Shown: positions 1 through 12,610 of the stretch, one piece after another
How positions within the stretch are numbered: the first letter of the stretch is position 1
Layout of the letters: every line of letters begins with the position of its first letter
Assembly: GCA_024347015.1 (NCBI GenBank)
Contig: AP024889.1
Span: 1 to 64,000 of the forward strand
From: Vibrio pectenicida
GTDB lineage: Bacteria; Pseudomonadota; Gammaproteobacteria; Enterobacterales; Vibrionaceae
Direction of reading: 5' to 3'
Length of the DNA: 64,000 bases
Program-made: the position numbers and the translations under genes
Notes under the pieces: generated by a model
Databases searched by the model: none
What the model was told of the DNA's origin: nothing
The model's input: only the letters and a program-made list of their open reading frames with translations

Positions 1-1407
1 GTGTCATCTTCGCTTTGGTTGCAATGTATGCAGCAGCTTCAAGAAGAGCTACCAGCTACAGAATTCAGTATGTGGGTACGTCCGTTACAAGCGGAGCTCA
101 ATGACAGTACGCTCACTTTATTTGCGCCTAACCGTTTTGTAATGGATTGGGTTCGCGATCGATACCTTAATAGCATCAATCGGCTATTGCAGGAATATTG
201 TGGAAACGATATTCCTAGTTTGCGATTTGAAGTCGGGAGTAAACCAATTTCGGTCCCTAAGCCTGCGCCGAAACGAACCCCGGCAGATGTTGCTGCGGAG
301 TCATCTGCGCCTGCTCAGCTTCAGGCGCGTAAACCCGTGCATAAAACATGGGATGATGATGAGCAGAAACTTGCTGAAATCAATCATCGCTCTAACGTGA
401 ACATCAAGCATAAATTCAATAACTTTGTTGAAGGTAAGTCTAACCAACTGGGTTTGGCTGCTGCGCGGCAAGTTGCTGATAACCCTGGAGCTGCATACAA
501 CCCTCTATTTCTTTATGGTGGGACAGGCTTAGGTAAAACACACTTACTGCATGCGGTTGGTAATGCAATTGTAGATAATAAACCTAATGCAAAAGTCGTA
601 TACATGCACTCTGAGCGCTTTGTTCAGGATATGGTTAAAGCATTGCAAAACAATGCTATTGAAGAGTTTAAGCGTTACTACCGCAGTGTTGATGCTTTGC
701 TTATAGATGACATCCAATTTTTTGCCAACAAAGAGCGTTCCCAGGAAGAATTTTTCCATACATTTAATGCTTTATTGGAGGGAAACCAGCAGATCATCTT
801 GACGTCAGACCGTTACCCTAAAGAGATTAATGGTGTGGAAGATCGTCTTAAGTCACGCTTTGGCTGGGGTTTGACGGTTGCGATCGAGCCTCCTGAGCTT
901 GAAACTCGTGTCGCGATCTTGATGAAAAAAGCTGAAGTTCATCAAATCCATCTTGCCGACGAGGTTGCATTCTTCATTGCTAAAAGGTTGAGATCTAATG
1001 TGCGAGAATTGGAAGGGGCACTCAATCGTGTTATTGCAAATGCAAACTTTACCGGGCGCCCGATCACTATTGATTTTGTCCGTGAGGCTTTGCGTGACCT
1101 CCTTGCTTTACAAGAAAAATTAGTCACCATAGATAACATTCAAAAAACAGTTGCTGAATACTATAAAATTAAAGTGGCCGATTTGTTGTCTAAACGCCGT
1201 TCACGTTCTGTTGCTCGTCCTCGTCAGTTAGCAATGGCATTAGCAAAAGAGCTGACTAACCACAGCTTACCTGAAATAGGTGATGCATTTGGAGGTCGTG
1301 ACCATACAACAGTACTGCACGCTTGTCGGAAAATAGAACAACTGCGCGAAGAAAGTCACGACATCAAAGAAGATTATTCTAATCTGATTCGTACCCTTTC
1401 TTCTTAA
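1..1407 (+). CDS. dnaA: Chromosomal replication initiator DnaA
   Basis: This cytoplasmic AAA+ ATPase binds DnaA boxes and melts the chromosome origin. The 468-residue product has the usual order: an N-terminal DnaB-interacting domain, a variable linker (about 80-125), the AAA+ core with Walker A GGTGLGKT (173-180) and Walker B LLIDDIQF (233-240), and a C-terminal DNA-binding domain with the DnaA signature [12 protein letters not shown]. The window begins exactly on its GTG codon, so its promoter and any upstream DnaA boxes cannot be seen. It heads a dnaA-dnaN-recF-gyrB cluster, with dnaN 69 bp downstream. No missing motif was seen and the length is normal for the family. Confidence 0.98.
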   Translation: MSSSLWLQCMQQLQEELPATEFSMWVRPLQAELNDSTLTLFAPNRFVMDWVRDRYLNSINRLLQEYCGNDIPSLRFEVGSKPISVPKPAPKRTPADVAAESSAPAQLQARKPVHKTWDDDEQKLAEINHRSNVNIKHKFNNFVEGKSNQLGLAAARQVADNPGAAYNPLFLYGGTGLGKTHLLHAVGNAIVDNKPNAKVVYMHSERFVQDMVKALQNNAIEEFKRYYRSVDALLIDDIQFFANKERSQEEFFHTFNALLEGNQQIILTSDRYPKEINGVEDRLKSRFGWGLTVAIEPPELETRVAILMKKAEVHQIHLADEVAFFIAKRLRSNVRELEGALNRVIANANFTGRPITIDFVREALRDLLALQEKLVTIDNIQKTVAEYYKIKVADLLSKRRSRSVARPRQLAMALAKELTNHSLPEIGDAFGGRDHTTVLHACRKIEQLREESHDIKEDYSNLIRTLSS

Positions 1408-1476
1408 ATCACAGTATTCTAAGCACGAAATAAAATTATTCCATATTAAGCTAAACGAATTCTGAAAGAGCGCACT

Positions 1477-2577
1477 ATGAAATTTTCCATTGAACGTAAC
1501 CACTTACTCAAGCCGCTTCAGCAAGTGTCTGGCGCTTTGGGTGGTCGTCCAACTCTCCCTATTCTTGGTAATTTGTTGCTTAAAGTTGAAAGCAACATGC
1601 TTTCTATGACAGCTACAGACTTGGAAGTCGAGCTCATCAGTCGTGTGACCTTGGAAGGAGATTTTGAGGCCGGTAGTGTCACTGTACCTTCTCGTAAGTT
1701 CCTCGATATTTGTCGTGGACTGCCGGATAGCTCAGTTATTACATTTATTCTTGAAGGCGATCGAGCTCAACTTCGCTCTGGCCGAAGTCGTTTTTCCTTG
1801 TCGACTCTGCCTGCTAATGACTTTCCAAATATTGAAGATTGGCAAAGTGATGTGGAGCTGTCTCTTAGCCAAGGGGTACTGAGAGGGTTGATAGAAAAAA
1901 CCCAGTTTTCAATGGCTAACCAAGATGTGCGCTACTACTTAAATGGAATGCTGTTTGAAATCGATGGTTCGATATTGCGCAGTGTGGCTACCGATGGCCA
2001 TCGTATGGCAGTATCGCAAGCCCAGTTAGAGACAGAATTTGCCCAGCAACAAATTATTGTGCCACGTAAAGGTGTTCTTGAGTTAATGAAATTGCTCGAT
2101 GTGCCAGAGCAGCTTGTGACACTGCAAATTGGCAGCTCAAATGTTCGCGCTGAAGTCGACAATTTTGTTTTTACATCTAAGCTCGTGGATGGCCGCTTTC
2201 CTGATTATCGTCGAGTTATGCCTCAATCGACAAGTAAAACACTTGAAGCTGGGTGTGATGAATTGCGTCAAGCATTCTCTCGCGCTGCGATTTTATCGAA
2301 TGAGAAGTTTCGCGGAGTGCGAGTAAACTTAGCTGGTAATGAGCTACGTATTACGGCTAATAATCCTGAGCAAGAAGAAGCAGAAGAAATGCTGGATGTT
2401 AGCTTCGAAGGCGAAGATATCGAAATTGGATTCAACGTAAGCTATGTGCTGGATATTCTGAATACATTACGCTGTGAAAAAGTTCGTATTTCTATGTCTG
2501 ATGCGGTTGCTAGTACTATGGTAGAAAATGTTGATGATGACAGCGCCATGTATGTAGTTATGCCAATTCGACTCTAA
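1477..2577 (+). CDS. dnaN: DNA polymerase III beta sliding clamp
   Basis: The product is the ring-shaped processivity clamp that tethers DNA polymerase III to DNA and docks many repair proteins. At 366 residues it is the same size as the E. coli protein and shows the three-fold clamp layout, with the family ends [17 protein letters not shown] and YVVMPIRL. The ATG follows a purine-rich AAAGAG stretch. It sits 69 bp after dnaA, and its stop is separated by a single base from the recF start. Cotranscription with dnaA and recF is therefore likely. Confidence 0.98.
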   Translation: MKFSIERNHLLKPLQQVSGALGGRPTLPILGNLLLKVESNMLSMTATDLEVELISRVTLEGDFEAGSVTVPSRKFLDICRGLPDSSVITFILEGDRAQLRSGRSRFSLSTLPANDFPNIEDWQSDVELSLSQGVLRGLIEKTQFSMANQDVRYYLNGMLFEIDGSILRSVATDGHRMAVSQAQLETEFAQQQIIVPRKGVLELMKLLDVPEQLVTLQIGSSNVRAEVDNFVFTSKLVDGRFPDYRRVMPQSTSKTLEAGCDELRQAFSRAAILSNEKFRGVRVNLAGNELRITANNPEQEEAEEMLDVSFEGEDIEIGFNVSYVLDILNTLRCEKVRISMSDAVASTMVENVDDDSAMYVVMPIRL

Positions 2578-2578
2578 C

Positions 2579-3661
2579 ATGCCACTTTCACGCCTTATTA
2601 TTCAGCAGTTTCGTAATATTGAAGCTTGTGATATTGAACTATCAGCAGGTTTTAACTTTCTTATAGGTCCAAATGGCAGTGGTAAAACGAGTGTTCTGGA
2701 AGCAATATATTTGCTTGGTCATGGCCGCTCCTTTAAAAGCAGCCTTACGGGGCGAGTGATTCAAAATGATTGCGATCAGCTGTTTGTCCATGGCCGTTTT
2801 TTGAACTCGGATCAATTTGAGCTACCAATTGGCATTAATAAGCAGCGTGACGGCTCAACAGAGGTTAAAATAGGTGGTCAACCTAGTCAAAAACTGGCTC
2901 AGTTAGCACAGGTATTGCCATTACAGTTGATCCATCCAGAAGGCTTTGACTTGCTGACTGATGGGCCGAAACATCGCAGAGCTTTTATCGATTGGGGCAT
3001 TTTTCATATTGAACCAGCATTTTATGATGCGTGGGGGCGATTTAAACGTCTTAACAAACAAAGGAATGCGCTTTTAAAAACAGCATCTTGCTACCGTGAG
3101 CTTTCGTATTGGGATCAAGAAATGGCTGGCCTAGCTGAGAACATTAGCCGCTGGCGTGCCGATTATGTTAAGCAGGTGAGTGAGAAAGTAACACAAATAT
3201 GTCAGGTATTTTTACCTGAGTTTGAAATCCAATTGAAGTATTCACGAGGTTGGGGAAAAAACACACCTTATGATCGCATCCTAAAGGAAAACTTCGAACG
3301 AGATCAGGCGCTAGGGTATACTTTTAGTGGTCCCAATAAAGCCGATTTAAGAATTAAAGTTAATGGGACTCCTGTCGAGGATGTTTTATCACGAGGTCAG
3401 CTCAAGCTTATGGTGTGTGCGCTACGAGTGGCGCAGGGGCAGCACCTAACAGAGGTGACCAACAAGCAATGTATCTACTTAATTGATGACTTTGCCTCTG
3501 AATTAGATAGTCAACGTCTCAAGCGTCTTGCTGACTGCTTAAAAGAGACGCGGGCACAGGTTTTTGTTAGCTCTATTACCCAAAGTCAGATCGACGATAT
3601 GTTGGACGAAAATGGCAGGATGTTCCGCTTGGAACATGGCACAATAGAGCAAAATATATAG
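2579..3661 (+). CDS. recF: DNA replication and repair protein RecF
   Basis: RecF is an SMC-like ATPase that, with RecO and RecR, loads RecA at single-strand gaps. The 360-residue protein has Walker A GPNGSGKT (about 30-37), the ABC-type signature LSRGQLKLM in the C-terminal half and Walker [14 protein letters not shown]. Its ATG begins one base after the dnaN stop and has no clear Shine-Dalgarno sequence of its own, so translational coupling to dnaN is likely. gyrB follows 13 bp downstream. Confidence 0.98.
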   Translation: MPLSRLIIQQFRNIEACDIELSAGFNFLIGPNGSGKTSVLEAIYLLGHGRSFKSSLTGRVIQNDCDQLFVHGRFLNSDQFELPIGINKQRDGSTEVKIGGQPSQKLAQLAQVLPLQLIHPEGFDLLTDGPKHRRAFIDWGIFHIEPAFYDAWGRFKRLNKQRNALLKTASCYRELSYWDQEMAGLAENISRWRADYVKQVSEKVTQICQVFLPEFEIQLKYSRGWGKNTPYDRILKENFERDQALGYTFSGPNKADLRIKVNGTPVEDVLSRGQLKLMVCALRVAQGQHLTEVTNKQCIYLIDDFASELDSQRLKRLADCLKETRAQVFVSSITQSQIDDMLDENGRMFRLEHGTIEQNI

Positions 3662-3671
3662 TGGAAGATAA

Positions 3672-6092
<2,421 letters not shown>

Positions 6093-6110
6093 CCCTGCTA
6101 TGTGTTCATG

Positions 6111-6142
6111 AAAACACCGCCTTCCGGCGGTGTTTTTGTTTT
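6111..6142 (+). terminator. Intrinsic terminator after gyrB
   Basis: A hairpin of AAAACACCGCC, a short TTCC loop and GGCGGTGTTTT is followed by further T residues, 18 bp after the gyrB stop. Confidence 0.92.
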
Positions 6143-6182
6143 TAAATCAAAGAATCCTGTGCTTAAAAATTAACAAACAACC

Positions 6183-6209
6183 CTTGAAAAGTTCTTTTCC
6201 TATCCATAT
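6183..6209 (+). promoter_or_regulatory. Sigma-32 (heat-shock) promoter candidate for ibpA
   Basis: CTTGAAA (6183-6189) exactly matches the known sigma-32 -35 consensus. ATCCATAT (6202-6209) follows after a 12-base spacer and fits the CCCCATNT -10 consensus at its last positions. It would give a leader of about 250 nt. A second, weaker candidate is CCCCGAAT at 6343-6350, which lacks a good -35 but would give a leader of roughly 100 nt, closer to typical ROSE leaders. Both are read by eye. Confidence 0.6.
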
Positions 6210-6348
6210 ATCAGTTATTGAAGAGGGCGAACGTCTTGCTCAAGAGAGAAGACACGTTACCTCTGCAGCGCAGGCTGAATATTGCTCAAATTACGAGGAT
6301 AGTCAGCAACGCACTTAACTTAACTTTGGTTTATTTTTATGTCCCCGA

Positions 6349-6460
6349 ATATCAAAAGATATCAGTGGAATAGCGATAAACTCCCTTAGTCGACAGGTAT
6401 CTAACTAAGCCTAGATTCTGGTTCACTCACGACTAAGACTATTGCTTACAATGAGGATAG
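6349..6460 (+). promoter_or_regulatory. ROSE-like RNA thermometer in the ibpA leader
   Basis: The leader folds into stacked hairpins. A small one pairs ATATC (6349-6353) with GATAT (6358-6362). An 8-bp stem pairs CTTAGTCG (6385-6392) with CGACTAAG (6430-6437) and encloses ATCTA/TAGAT (6399-6403/6412-6416). The last hairpin starts one base later: CTA-TTGCT (6439-6446), loop TACAATG, AGGA-TAG (6454-6460). This buries the AGGA ribosome-binding site against TTGCT, matching the U-Y-G-C-U/AGGA pairing known from ROSE elements. By analogy, heat would open it and allow translation of ibpA. The fold is seen in the sequence; function is inferred. Confidence 0.75.
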
Positions 6461-6464
6461 CATT

Positions 6465-6899
6465 ATGAGAACTGTAGATTTCACTCCTTTATACCGCAAC
6501 GCCATTGGCTTCGATCGTCTATTTAATATGATGGAAGCAACATCAGCAAAGAACACATCTGGTGGTTACCCCCCTTACAATATCGAGCAAAAAGATGAAA
6601 ACCACTACCGTATTACTATGGCGGTTGCCGGTTTTTCCGAGCAGCAGTTAGAGCTGACTCAAAAAGAAAATACACTTATTGTTAAAGGTGAGCGTAAAGA
6701 GGAAGAAAGTAAGAACTATGTTTATCAAGGTATTGCTGAGCGTGATTTCGAGCGTAAATTCCAGCTGGCGGATTATGTGAAAGTCGTTGGCGCAAGTATG
6801 GAAAATGGTCTTTTGCATATAGATTTAGAACGTGAAATTCCAGAAGCGATGCAACCGCGCACCATAGCTATTAATGGTAATACGCTCCTTGAGAGTTAA
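6465..6899 (+). CDS. ibpA: Small heat-shock protein, Hsp20/IbpA family
   Basis: This is an ATP-independent holdase that coats aggregating proteins and hands them to ClpB and DnaK. The 144-residue product has an alpha-crystallin domain at about 38-130 ([15 protein letters not shown] core read as [13 protein letters not shown]) and ends with a TIAI segment that fits the I-x-I anchor. The ATG is fixed by the AGGA site 7 bases upstream, which lies inside the ROSE-like hairpin. A sigma-32-like promoter precedes it and a terminator follows, so it is probably a single-gene heat-shock unit. Only one ibp gene is present here, whereas E. coli has an ibpA-ibpB pair. Confidence 0.95.
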   Translation: MRTVDFTPLYRNAIGFDRLFNMMEATSAKNTSGGYPPYNIEQKDENHYRITMAVAGFSEQQLELTQKENTLIVKGERKEEESKNYVYQGIAERDFERKFQLADYVKVVGASMENGLLHIDLEREIPEAMQPRTIAINGNTLLES

Positions 6900-6932
6900 T
6901 CCCAAGTAGTCAGTGTTTTTGATAAAGAGTGA

Positions 6933-6956
6933 AAGAGCGCCTTAGGCGCTCTTTTT
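6933..6956 (+). terminator. Intrinsic terminator after ibpA
   Basis: AAAGAGCGCC and GGCGCTCTTT form a near-perfect stem around a TTA loop and are followed by T residues. It lies between two convergent genes, ibpA and avtA, and could serve both strands. Confidence 0.9.
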
Positions 6957-6977
6957 AATCGTGTTAAATGGAGGGCG

Positions 6978-8228
6978 TTAACTTTCTTGGTAAGCTTTAC
7001 TTACTTCTTCCGCGATAATCTTGATACCCTTTTGCATCATCTTATCATCTTGGACATAATTCATGCGTAGGCACTGATGAGCATGTTCCCAGTCATCTTC
7101 TTGACCAATAAAAAAATACTCTCCTGGGACAATGAGTACGCCACGTGACTTTAAGCGTTTATATAATTCCATGGTGGTAATGGGGAGCTCATCAAACCAA
7201 AGCCAAAGAAAGATAGCACCTTCAGGTTTGTGGATTCGAAAACGAGGATCTGTTATTTCTGTTTGTAGAAGCTCAACAGCACGCTGTGATTTTTGCTGAT
7301 AAAAGGGTTTGATAACCTCAGTGCTAAGAGTGAGCAGATCATTATTTTTGATCATATGATGACCAAGGGCTGGCCCCAGGCTTCCAGGTGCTAGACTGAT
7401 GATACCATTCATATTGGTTAGGGCTTGGGTGATCTCTTCGCTCGCAATAACAATACCGCAACGTACACCCGGAAGGCCAAGTTTTGACAAGCTCATACAC
7501 AAGATAGTGTTTTCGTTCCAAAATGGTTTTACATCCTCAAAAATAATGTTGGGGAAGGGTAATCCATAGGCGTTATCTATTAATAGCGGAATGTTATTTG
7601 CGCGAGCGAGTTTGTCTAGCTTTTGGATTTCTTCATCGGTTAGCACATTGCCTGTTGGATTGGTTGGGCGTGATGCACAAATGGCAGCTACAGACTCGTC
7701 TACTTTGAGTTGTTCAAAATTTACATGGTATTTAAATAGACCATTATTGAGTATGTCGATTTCAGGTCGGTACGAAATAAAGATATTTTCGTCTACTCCA
7801 GCATCACCATAGCCAATATATTCTGGGGCTAAGGGTAAAAGGATTTTTTTATGTGAGCCATCAGTTTGCTGACCTGCAAGTAAATTAAACAGATAGAAGA
7901 AGCCGCTTTGACTACCATTCGTGAGGCTAATATTTTTGGCTGTGATATCCCAGCCATAGGTTTGTTTGAGTACACCAGCCAAGGCAGTAATAAAATCATC
8001 TTTACCCTGTGGGCCATCATAGTTTGCGAGAGCGGCAACCAGCTTTCCGTTGGTGAGCATTTCTTTACAGGCTTGGTGAAAATATTCGAGCATGGCTGGA
8101 ATCGCAGCGGGGTTTCCGCCTCCAAGCATCATGGCTCCAGGAGTACGCAGACCGTCATTTAAGTCGTCCATTAAGCGGGTTATACCGGAATACTGATTGA
8201 ATTTTTCACCAAACTTAGAGAATTGCAT
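6978..8228 (-). CDS. avtA: Valine-pyruvate aminotransferase
   Basis: AvtA is a PLP-dependent fold-type I transaminase that interconverts valine and pyruvate with 2-oxoisovalerate and alanine. The 416-residue protein begins MQFSKFGEKFNQYSGITRL, as in the E. coli enzyme, and carries GGGNPAAIP, the substrate-binding RPTNPTGNV and the PLP-lysine region SLSKLGLPGVRCG. It stands alone on the minus strand, convergent with ibpA. It fits functionally with the ilv operon about 7 kb away. A short inverted repeat lies in its upstream region. Confidence 0.95.
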   Translation of the reverse strand: MQFSKFGEKFNQYSGITRLMDDLNDGLRTPGAMMLGGGNPAAIPAMLEYFHQACKEMLTNGKLVAALANYDGPQGKDDFITALAGVLKQTYGWDITAKNISLTNGSQSGFFYLFNLLAGQQTDGSHKKILLPLAPEYIGYGDAGVDENIFISYRPEIDILNNGLFKYHVNFEQLKVDESVAAICASRPTNPTGNVLTDEEIQKLDKLARANNIPLLIDNAYGLPFPNIIFEDVKPFWNENTILCMSLSKLGLPGVRCGIVIASEEITQALTNMNGIISLAPGSLGPALGHHMIKNNDLLTLSTEVIKPFYQQKSQRAVELLQTEITDPRFRIHKPEGAIFLWLWFDELPITTMELYKRLKSRGVLIVPGEYFFIGQEDDWEHAHQCLRMNYVQDDKMMQKGIKIIAEEVSKAYQES

Positions 8229-8307
8229 TTGTCGTTATACCTAATATGTTGTGATTATTTTTATCTATGGATTGCTAGAAGCTTGTGGATACAACAAGAC
8301 CTAGTAC

Positions 8308-8330
8308 TTCACAGACTAATAGACTGTGAA
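8308..8330. repeat. Inverted repeat upstream of avtA
   Basis: TTCACAG (8308-8314) and CTGTGAA (8324-8330) form 7-bp arms around 9 bases, about 80-100 bp upstream of the avtA start. The arms could be an operator, but they do not match a regulator site I can name. The order of the arms is the reverse of a CRP site. Confidence 0.3.
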
Positions 8331-8393
8331 TACACGAGCAATCTTTGAACATACCCTAATGTGATATTGAGGCAAAGGACAAAATTCGGCTAT

Positions 8394-8430
8394 TTAAAAA
8401 TAAAGCCCAACTTTAATAAGTTGGGCTTTA
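8394..8430 (-). terminator. Intrinsic terminator after glyS
   Basis: TAAAGCCCAAC and GTTGGGCTTTA form a long stem around TTTAATAA; on the minus strand it runs into TTTTT. It lies 24 bp beyond the glyS stop codon. Confidence 0.92.
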
Positions 8431-8453
8431 TTACATTACTATCGCAGCCAGCT

Positions 8454-10520
8454 TTACTTCTGAAGAAGAGAAATATCTGCGATTTGCAGGAAGAGATTTC
8501 TGAGCTTGTTTAATAGAGTGAGTCGGTTCTTCTTTAAGGCTTCATCATCAGCCATGACCATTACGTTATCGAAAAATGCATCCACAGGCTCACGTAAATC
8601 GGCGAGCTTGCTTAGTGCTTCTTGATAGTTACCTGTTGCAAATGCTGGCTCAAGAGCTTCTGCCATGATTTCGACGCTTGCCGCAAGCGTCTTTTCAGCT
8701 TCTTGTTCTAGAAGCGCGAGGTCGATCTCAGCTGCTAAATCCCCTTCGAATTTTGCTAGAATATTGCCAACTCGCTTATTGGCTGCCGCGAGAGATTCTG
8801 CAGCTTCTAATTCACGGAAGTGTGATACTGCTTTTACGCGTTGATCAAAGTCTGCTGGTTTGGTTGGACGACGTGCGAGCACAGCTTGAATTATATCGAC
8901 ACTAAAACCTTCATCTTGATACCAAGAGCGAAAACGACCGAGCATAAATTCAATCACATCATGATCAACTTTGTCGTTTGTTAGTCTTTCACCAAACAGT
9001 GATTTTGCTTTGGCAATAAGGTCTACTAGATCAAGCTTATACCCATATTCAACAATAATGCGTAATACACCCAGAGAAGCTCGACGCAGAGCAAATGGGT
9101 CACTGCCTTTTGGAGCTTGGCCAATGCCAAAAATACCTACTATGGTATCTAGCTTATCTGCGATGGCTACAGCAGTAGATATACCGTCAGATGGTAGGGC
9201 ATCACCAGCAAATCGAGGCATATATTGTTCATTAAGCGCTACTGCGACTTCTTCTGTTTCACCGTCATGGCGTGCGTAGTGCATACCCATCACACCTTGA
9301 GTATCGGTAAACTCAAATACCATTGAGGTCATAAGATCACACTTGGCAAGTAGGCCAGCACGTTTTGCCTTTTCAACATCTGCATCAATTTGTTCGGCAA
9401 TGTATCCAGCAAGTTCAGTGATACGATCTGTTTTGTCTTTTATGGTACCCAGCTGCTTTTGGAAGATGGCTTGTTCTAGTTCTGGTAGACGATCGATAAG
9501 AGGACGTTTACGGTCAGTGTTGAAGAAAAATTCCGCATCTGCAAGACGTGGTCGAACGACTTTCTCATTCCCTTCAATAACATATTTAGGTTCTTTCGAT
9601 TCAATATTTGATACGAAGATAAAGTTAGGTAGAAGTTTCTTATTTTTATCGTAAACAGGGAAATATTTCTGATCACCTTTCATGGTATACACCAAGGCTT
9701 CGGAAGGGACCTTTAAGTACTCTTCTTCAAACTTGGCTGTGAGAACTACCGGCCACTCCACTAGAGATGTCACTTCTTCCACTAGTTCATCTTCTAGGTC
9801 AGCGGTACCACCAACTGCTGCTGCTGCTTTTTGAGCCTGTTCAATTATAATGGCCTTACGCGCTTCATAATCTGCCATGACCTTACCACGTTCTAGTAAG
9901 ATAACAGGATATTGTTGAGCTGATTCGATAGTGAACGCTTGCTCACCCATAAAGCGGTGACCGCGAATGGTGCGAGTGGAAGTTACACCAAGTATTTCGC
10001 CTTCAATAAGTTCTGAACCCATGAGCATAGTTAGGGTTTTAACTGGGCGGATAAATTGTGTTGTTTTGTTACCCCAGCGCATTGGTTTCGCAATCGGTAG
10101 ATTGGCAAGTGATTTGGATACAAGTTCAACTAAGATTTCAGAGGCTAGCTTACCTTTGACTTCTTGCTTAAATAACAGCCACTCACCCTTATCTGTTACC
10201 ATCCGTTCTGCTTGTTCAACCTCAATACCACAGCCACGAGCCCAGCCTTGAGCTGCTTTAGTGGGGTTGCCCTCTGTATCGAATGCTGCAGTAATTGCAG
10301 GGCCACGTTTTTCAACAATTTTATCTGCTTGGCTCTCTGCTAGTTCAGCTACTTTTAGTGCGAGGCGTCTAGGAGTGGCGAACCATTTTACCCCTTGATG
10401 AGCAAGTTCAGCGCCTTTTAGCTCAGATTCAAAATTTGCTGCGAATGCTTCAGCTAGAGTTCGAAGTTGTGTCGGTGGAAGCTCTTCTGTACCTAGCTCG
10501 ATTAGAAATTCTTTTGCCAT
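8454..10520 (-). CDS. glyS: Glycine-tRNA ligase beta subunit
   Basis: This is the large subunit of the bacterial alpha2-beta2 glycyl-tRNA synthetase; it recognises tRNA-Gly while the alpha subunit activates glycine. The 688-residue protein begins [16 protein letters not shown], as in E. coli, and keeps the HD-like [10 protein letters not shown] region and a C-terminal anticodon-binding-like domain. It lies 13 bp downstream of glyQ, in the same transcript, and ends at a strong terminator. Nothing unusual was seen. Confidence 0.98.
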   Translation of the reverse strand: MAKEFLIELGTEELPPTQLRTLAEAFAANFESELKGAELAHQGVKWFATPRRLALKVAELAESQADKIVEKRGPAITAAFDTEGNPTKAAQGWARGCGIEVEQAERMVTDKGEWLLFKQEVKGKLASEILVELVSKSLANLPIAKPMRWGNKTTQFIRPVKTLTMLMGSELIEGEILGVTSTRTIRGHRFMGEQAFTIESAQQYPVILLERGKVMADYEARKAIIIEQAQKAAAAVGGTADLEDELVEEVTSLVEWPVVLTAKFEEEYLKVPSEALVYTMKGDQKYFPVYDKNKKLLPNFIFVSNIESKEPKYVIEGNEKVVRPRLADAEFFFNTDRKRPLIDRLPELEQAIFQKQLGTIKDKTDRITELAGYIAEQIDADVEKAKRAGLLAKCDLMTSMVFEFTDTQGVMGMHYARHDGETEEVAVALNEQYMPRFAGDALPSDGISTAVAIADKLDTIVGIFGIGQAPKGSDPFALRRASLGVLRIIVEYGYKLDLVDLIAKAKSLFGERLTNDKVDHDVIEFMLGRFRSWYQDEGFSVDIIQAVLARRPTKPADFDQRVKAVSHFRELEAAESLAAANKRVGNILAKFEGDLAAEIDLALLEQEAEKTLAASVEIMAEALEPAFATGNYQEALSKLADLREPVDAFFDNVMVMADDEALKKNRLTLLNKLRNLFLQIADISLLQK

Positions 10521-10533
10521 GTGACTTTATCCC

Positions 10534-11451
10534 TTACACCTGTTCTTTTTTACACATTGGGAAGCCAAGTGCTTCACGAGATGCATAGTATGCTTCTGCA
10601 ACTGATTTCGAGAGGTTACGAATGCGTAGAATGTAGCGTTGACGTTCTGTTACAGAGATTGCTTTGCGAGCATCAAGTAGATTGAATGCATGACCTGCCT
10701 TTAGTATGCGCTCATAAGCGGGCAGTGATAATGGTGTTTCGAGTTCTAGTAGTTCGCGACATTCTTTTTCGCACTGCTCAAAGAAGCCAAATAAGAAGTC
10801 AACGTCAGCATGTTCGAAGTTGTAAGTCGATTGTTCTACTTCATTTTGATGGAAAATATCACCATAAGTAACACTACTTCCATCTGGCGCTTTGTTCCAT
10901 ACTAAATCATAGACAGAGTCTACTTCTTGAATGTACATAGCTAAGCGCTCAATACCATAAGTGATTTCACCAGTTACAGGTTTACATTCAATACCTCCAA
11001 CTTGTTGGAAGTAAGTAAACTGAGAAATCTCCATACCATTCAACCAAACTTCCCAGCCTAAACCCCAGGCTCCAAGTGTTGGATTCTCCCAGTTATCTTC
11101 TACGAAGCGAATATCGTGAACCAAAGGGTCGACACTAAGCGCTTCAAGCGAGCCTAAATACAACTCCTGAATGTTATCCGGTGATGGCTTAAGCGCTACT
11201 TGGAATTGATAGTAGTGCTGTAGGCGGTTTGGGTTTTCACCATAACGGCCATCGGTTGGGCGACGTGAAGGTTGTACATAAGCGGTGGACATTGGCTCTG
11301 GGCCAAGTGCTCGTAAACAGGTCATTGGATGCGATGTGCCAGCACCAACTTCCATATCAAGCGGTTGAACAATAGTGCAACCATTTTGAGCCCAATAATC
11401 CTGTAGCGCGAGGATCATTCCCTGGAAGGTTTTGGTATCGTATTTTTGCAT
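10534..11451 (-). CDS. glyQ: Glycine-tRNA ligase alpha subunit
   Basis: The alpha subunit carries the class II catalytic core that makes glycyl-adenylate. The 305-residue protein starts [20 protein letters not shown] and contains the conserved [14 protein letters not shown] and [19 protein letters not shown] blocks. It is the first gene of a glyQ-glyS pair with a 13-bp gap. The about 180 bp upstream of it hold no other gene; I did not find a convincing regulatory element for glyQ there. Confidence 0.98.
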   Translation of the reverse strand: MQKYDTKTFQGMILALQDYWAQNGCTIVQPLDMEVGAGTSHPMTCLRALGPEPMSTAYVQPSRRPTDGRYGENPNRLQHYYQFQVALKPSPDNIQELYLGSLEALSVDPLVHDIRFVEDNWENPTLGAWGLGWEVWLNGMEISQFTYFQQVGGIECKPVTGEITYGIERLAMYIQEVDSVYDLVWNKAPDGSSVTYGDIFHQNEVEQSTYNFEHADVDFLFGFFEQCEKECRELLELETPLSLPAYERILKAGHAFNLLDARKAISVTERQRYILRIRNLSKSVAEAYYASREALGFPMCKKEQV

Positions 11452-11692
11452 AAGTCAGGTTCGCGAAATTCTGTGATTACTTGTGTTTTCGTCTGGTTTG
11501 TTGCTTTTTTGCGCAACAACTGCGATTCAAAGTAACTAGGGTTGAAAAAATGACAATCAAGTATACCTACATCTGGTCTATGGGAGTAGGGGTAATATTG
11601 CTTAATTGGTAGTCAAAATTTCGTTTTAATAGAGTTTACGGCGCTTATTGTTTTTATTTTCAATAAAAGATGTTTTTTGATGGAAATCTGAC

Positions 11693-11721
11693 TTGTACTT
11701 TGTGGCTGTGCTCTTTAAGAT
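11693..11721 (+). promoter_or_regulatory. Candidate promoter of the mneA riboswitch transcript
   Basis: TTGTAC (11693-11698) and TAAGAT (11716-11721) are separated by 17 bases, so transcription would begin almost exactly where the aptamer begins. The -35 match is weak. The position relative to the aptamer is the main support. The rest of 11452-11692 shows nothing I can identify. Confidence 0.45.
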
Positions 11722-11727
11722 TTGGCC

Positions 11728-11846
11728 ATCTTTGGGGAGTAGTTTACCAGCAGGATTTCTGCCTGGTTTGTTCGTCAACATAATTGGTGCAAAATCACCA
11801 TGGCGTTCGAGGCTCATCGCTTGATGGGTTTAGCAAGACCTTAGAT
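11728..11846 (+). promoter_or_regulatory. yybP-ykoY manganese riboswitch
   Basis: The stretch carries the conserved parts of the yybP-ykoY aptamer in order. A closing stem pairs ATCT (11728-11731) with AGAT (11843-11846). The Mn-binding loop GGGGAGTAG (11734-11742) comes next, then a stem with arms CCAGCAG and CTGCCTGG. CGTCAACATA (11773-11782) follows, then a stem TGGTG/CACCA, a further hairpin CATC/GATG, and finally AGACC (11836-11840). This RNA class senses Mn2+ and controls Mn exporter genes such as mntP and alx. The next gene is an MneA-like Mn exporter, which makes the assignment mutually consistent. Expression should rise with Mn2+. Confidence 0.85.
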
Positions 11847-11921
11847 AAACAACGTGAACCGGGGTGGGGCACGGCGTTTATCTTGGGTTAAAATTATAAT
11901 CCCTGCCTCATTGAGCATGTC

Positions 11922-12485
11922 GTGAGCGTTTTAGCTATTTCAATTACTACCGTCGCCTTAGCCGAGATAGGTGATAAAACTCAGTTATTATCATTGTTAC
12001 TTGCCAGTCGTTACCAAAAGCCCATCCCTATCATTATTGCTATTTCTTTAGCAACATTAGTCAACCATGCCCTTGCTGCTTGGTTGGGAGTGGTGCTTGC
12101 CGATCAAATTCCTCCTCAGATTTTAAAGTGGGTCTTAGTTATCAGCTTTCTTGCGATGGCATGCTGGGTTTTAGTTCCAGACAAGCTAGACGGGGATAAC
12201 ACCATGGTAAATCGTGGCGCTTTTCTGACCAGTTTTATTGCATTCTTTATTGCTGAAATCGGCGATAAAACTCAAATAGCAACCTCTGTTCTTGGTGCCC
12301 AATATGCGCAAGCAATAGTTCTTGTGATTATCGGTACTACACTAGGTATGTTGCTGGCTAATATACCGGTTGTTTTTATCGGCCGCTTATCTGCTGGAAG
12401 GCTGCCACTCAATATTATTCGTAAAATTACTGCCATGCTATTTGTTGGCTTGGCTGCTGGTGGTGTGTTTTTTAGTGTGTCGTAA
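11922..12485 (+). CDS. mneA: Manganese exporter, TMEM165/GDT1 (UPF0016) family
   Basis: This 187-residue inner-membrane protein has the family's two copies of the E-x-G-D-K-T motif, EIGDKT at about 15-20 and again at 112-117, in two homologous three-helix halves. Family members exchange divalent cations, and the vibrio member MneA is known to export Mn2+. The GTG start is the first in-frame start codon before the conserved motif; the ATG five bases upstream is out of frame. A Mn riboswitch in its leader supports Mn2+ as the substrate. The gene stands alone, with a 125-bp gap to the next gene. Confidence 0.9.
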   Translation: MSVLAISITTVALAEIGDKTQLLSLLLASRYQKPIPIIIAISLATLVNHALAAWLGVVLADQIPPQILKWVLVISFLAMACWVLVPDKLDGDNTMVNRGAFLTSFIAFFIAEIGDKTQIATSVLGAQYAQAIVLVIIGTTLGMLLANIPVVFIGRLSAGRLPLNIIRKITAMLFVGLAAGGVFFSVS

Positions 12486-12610
12486 TATATAACGACAAGA
12501 TACCTGCTAGCTATTTATTATAGGGAATGTCCCATTACATATCGGTTTGATAATTGTAGTGCTATGTTAGTTGTGTGAATCTTCGCAGCCCTGAACGGGA
12601 GGAGAAAATT

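Noticed and set aside
6130..6318. 62-codon ORF between gyrB and ibpA
   Set aside because: It begins inside the gyrB terminator, has no ribosome-binding site and overlaps the sigma-32 promoter candidate.
11626..11817. 63-codon minus-strand ORF between glyQ and mneA
   Set aside because: It is the antisense of the Mn riboswitch, has no ribosome-binding site, and is explained by the conserved RNA on the other strand.
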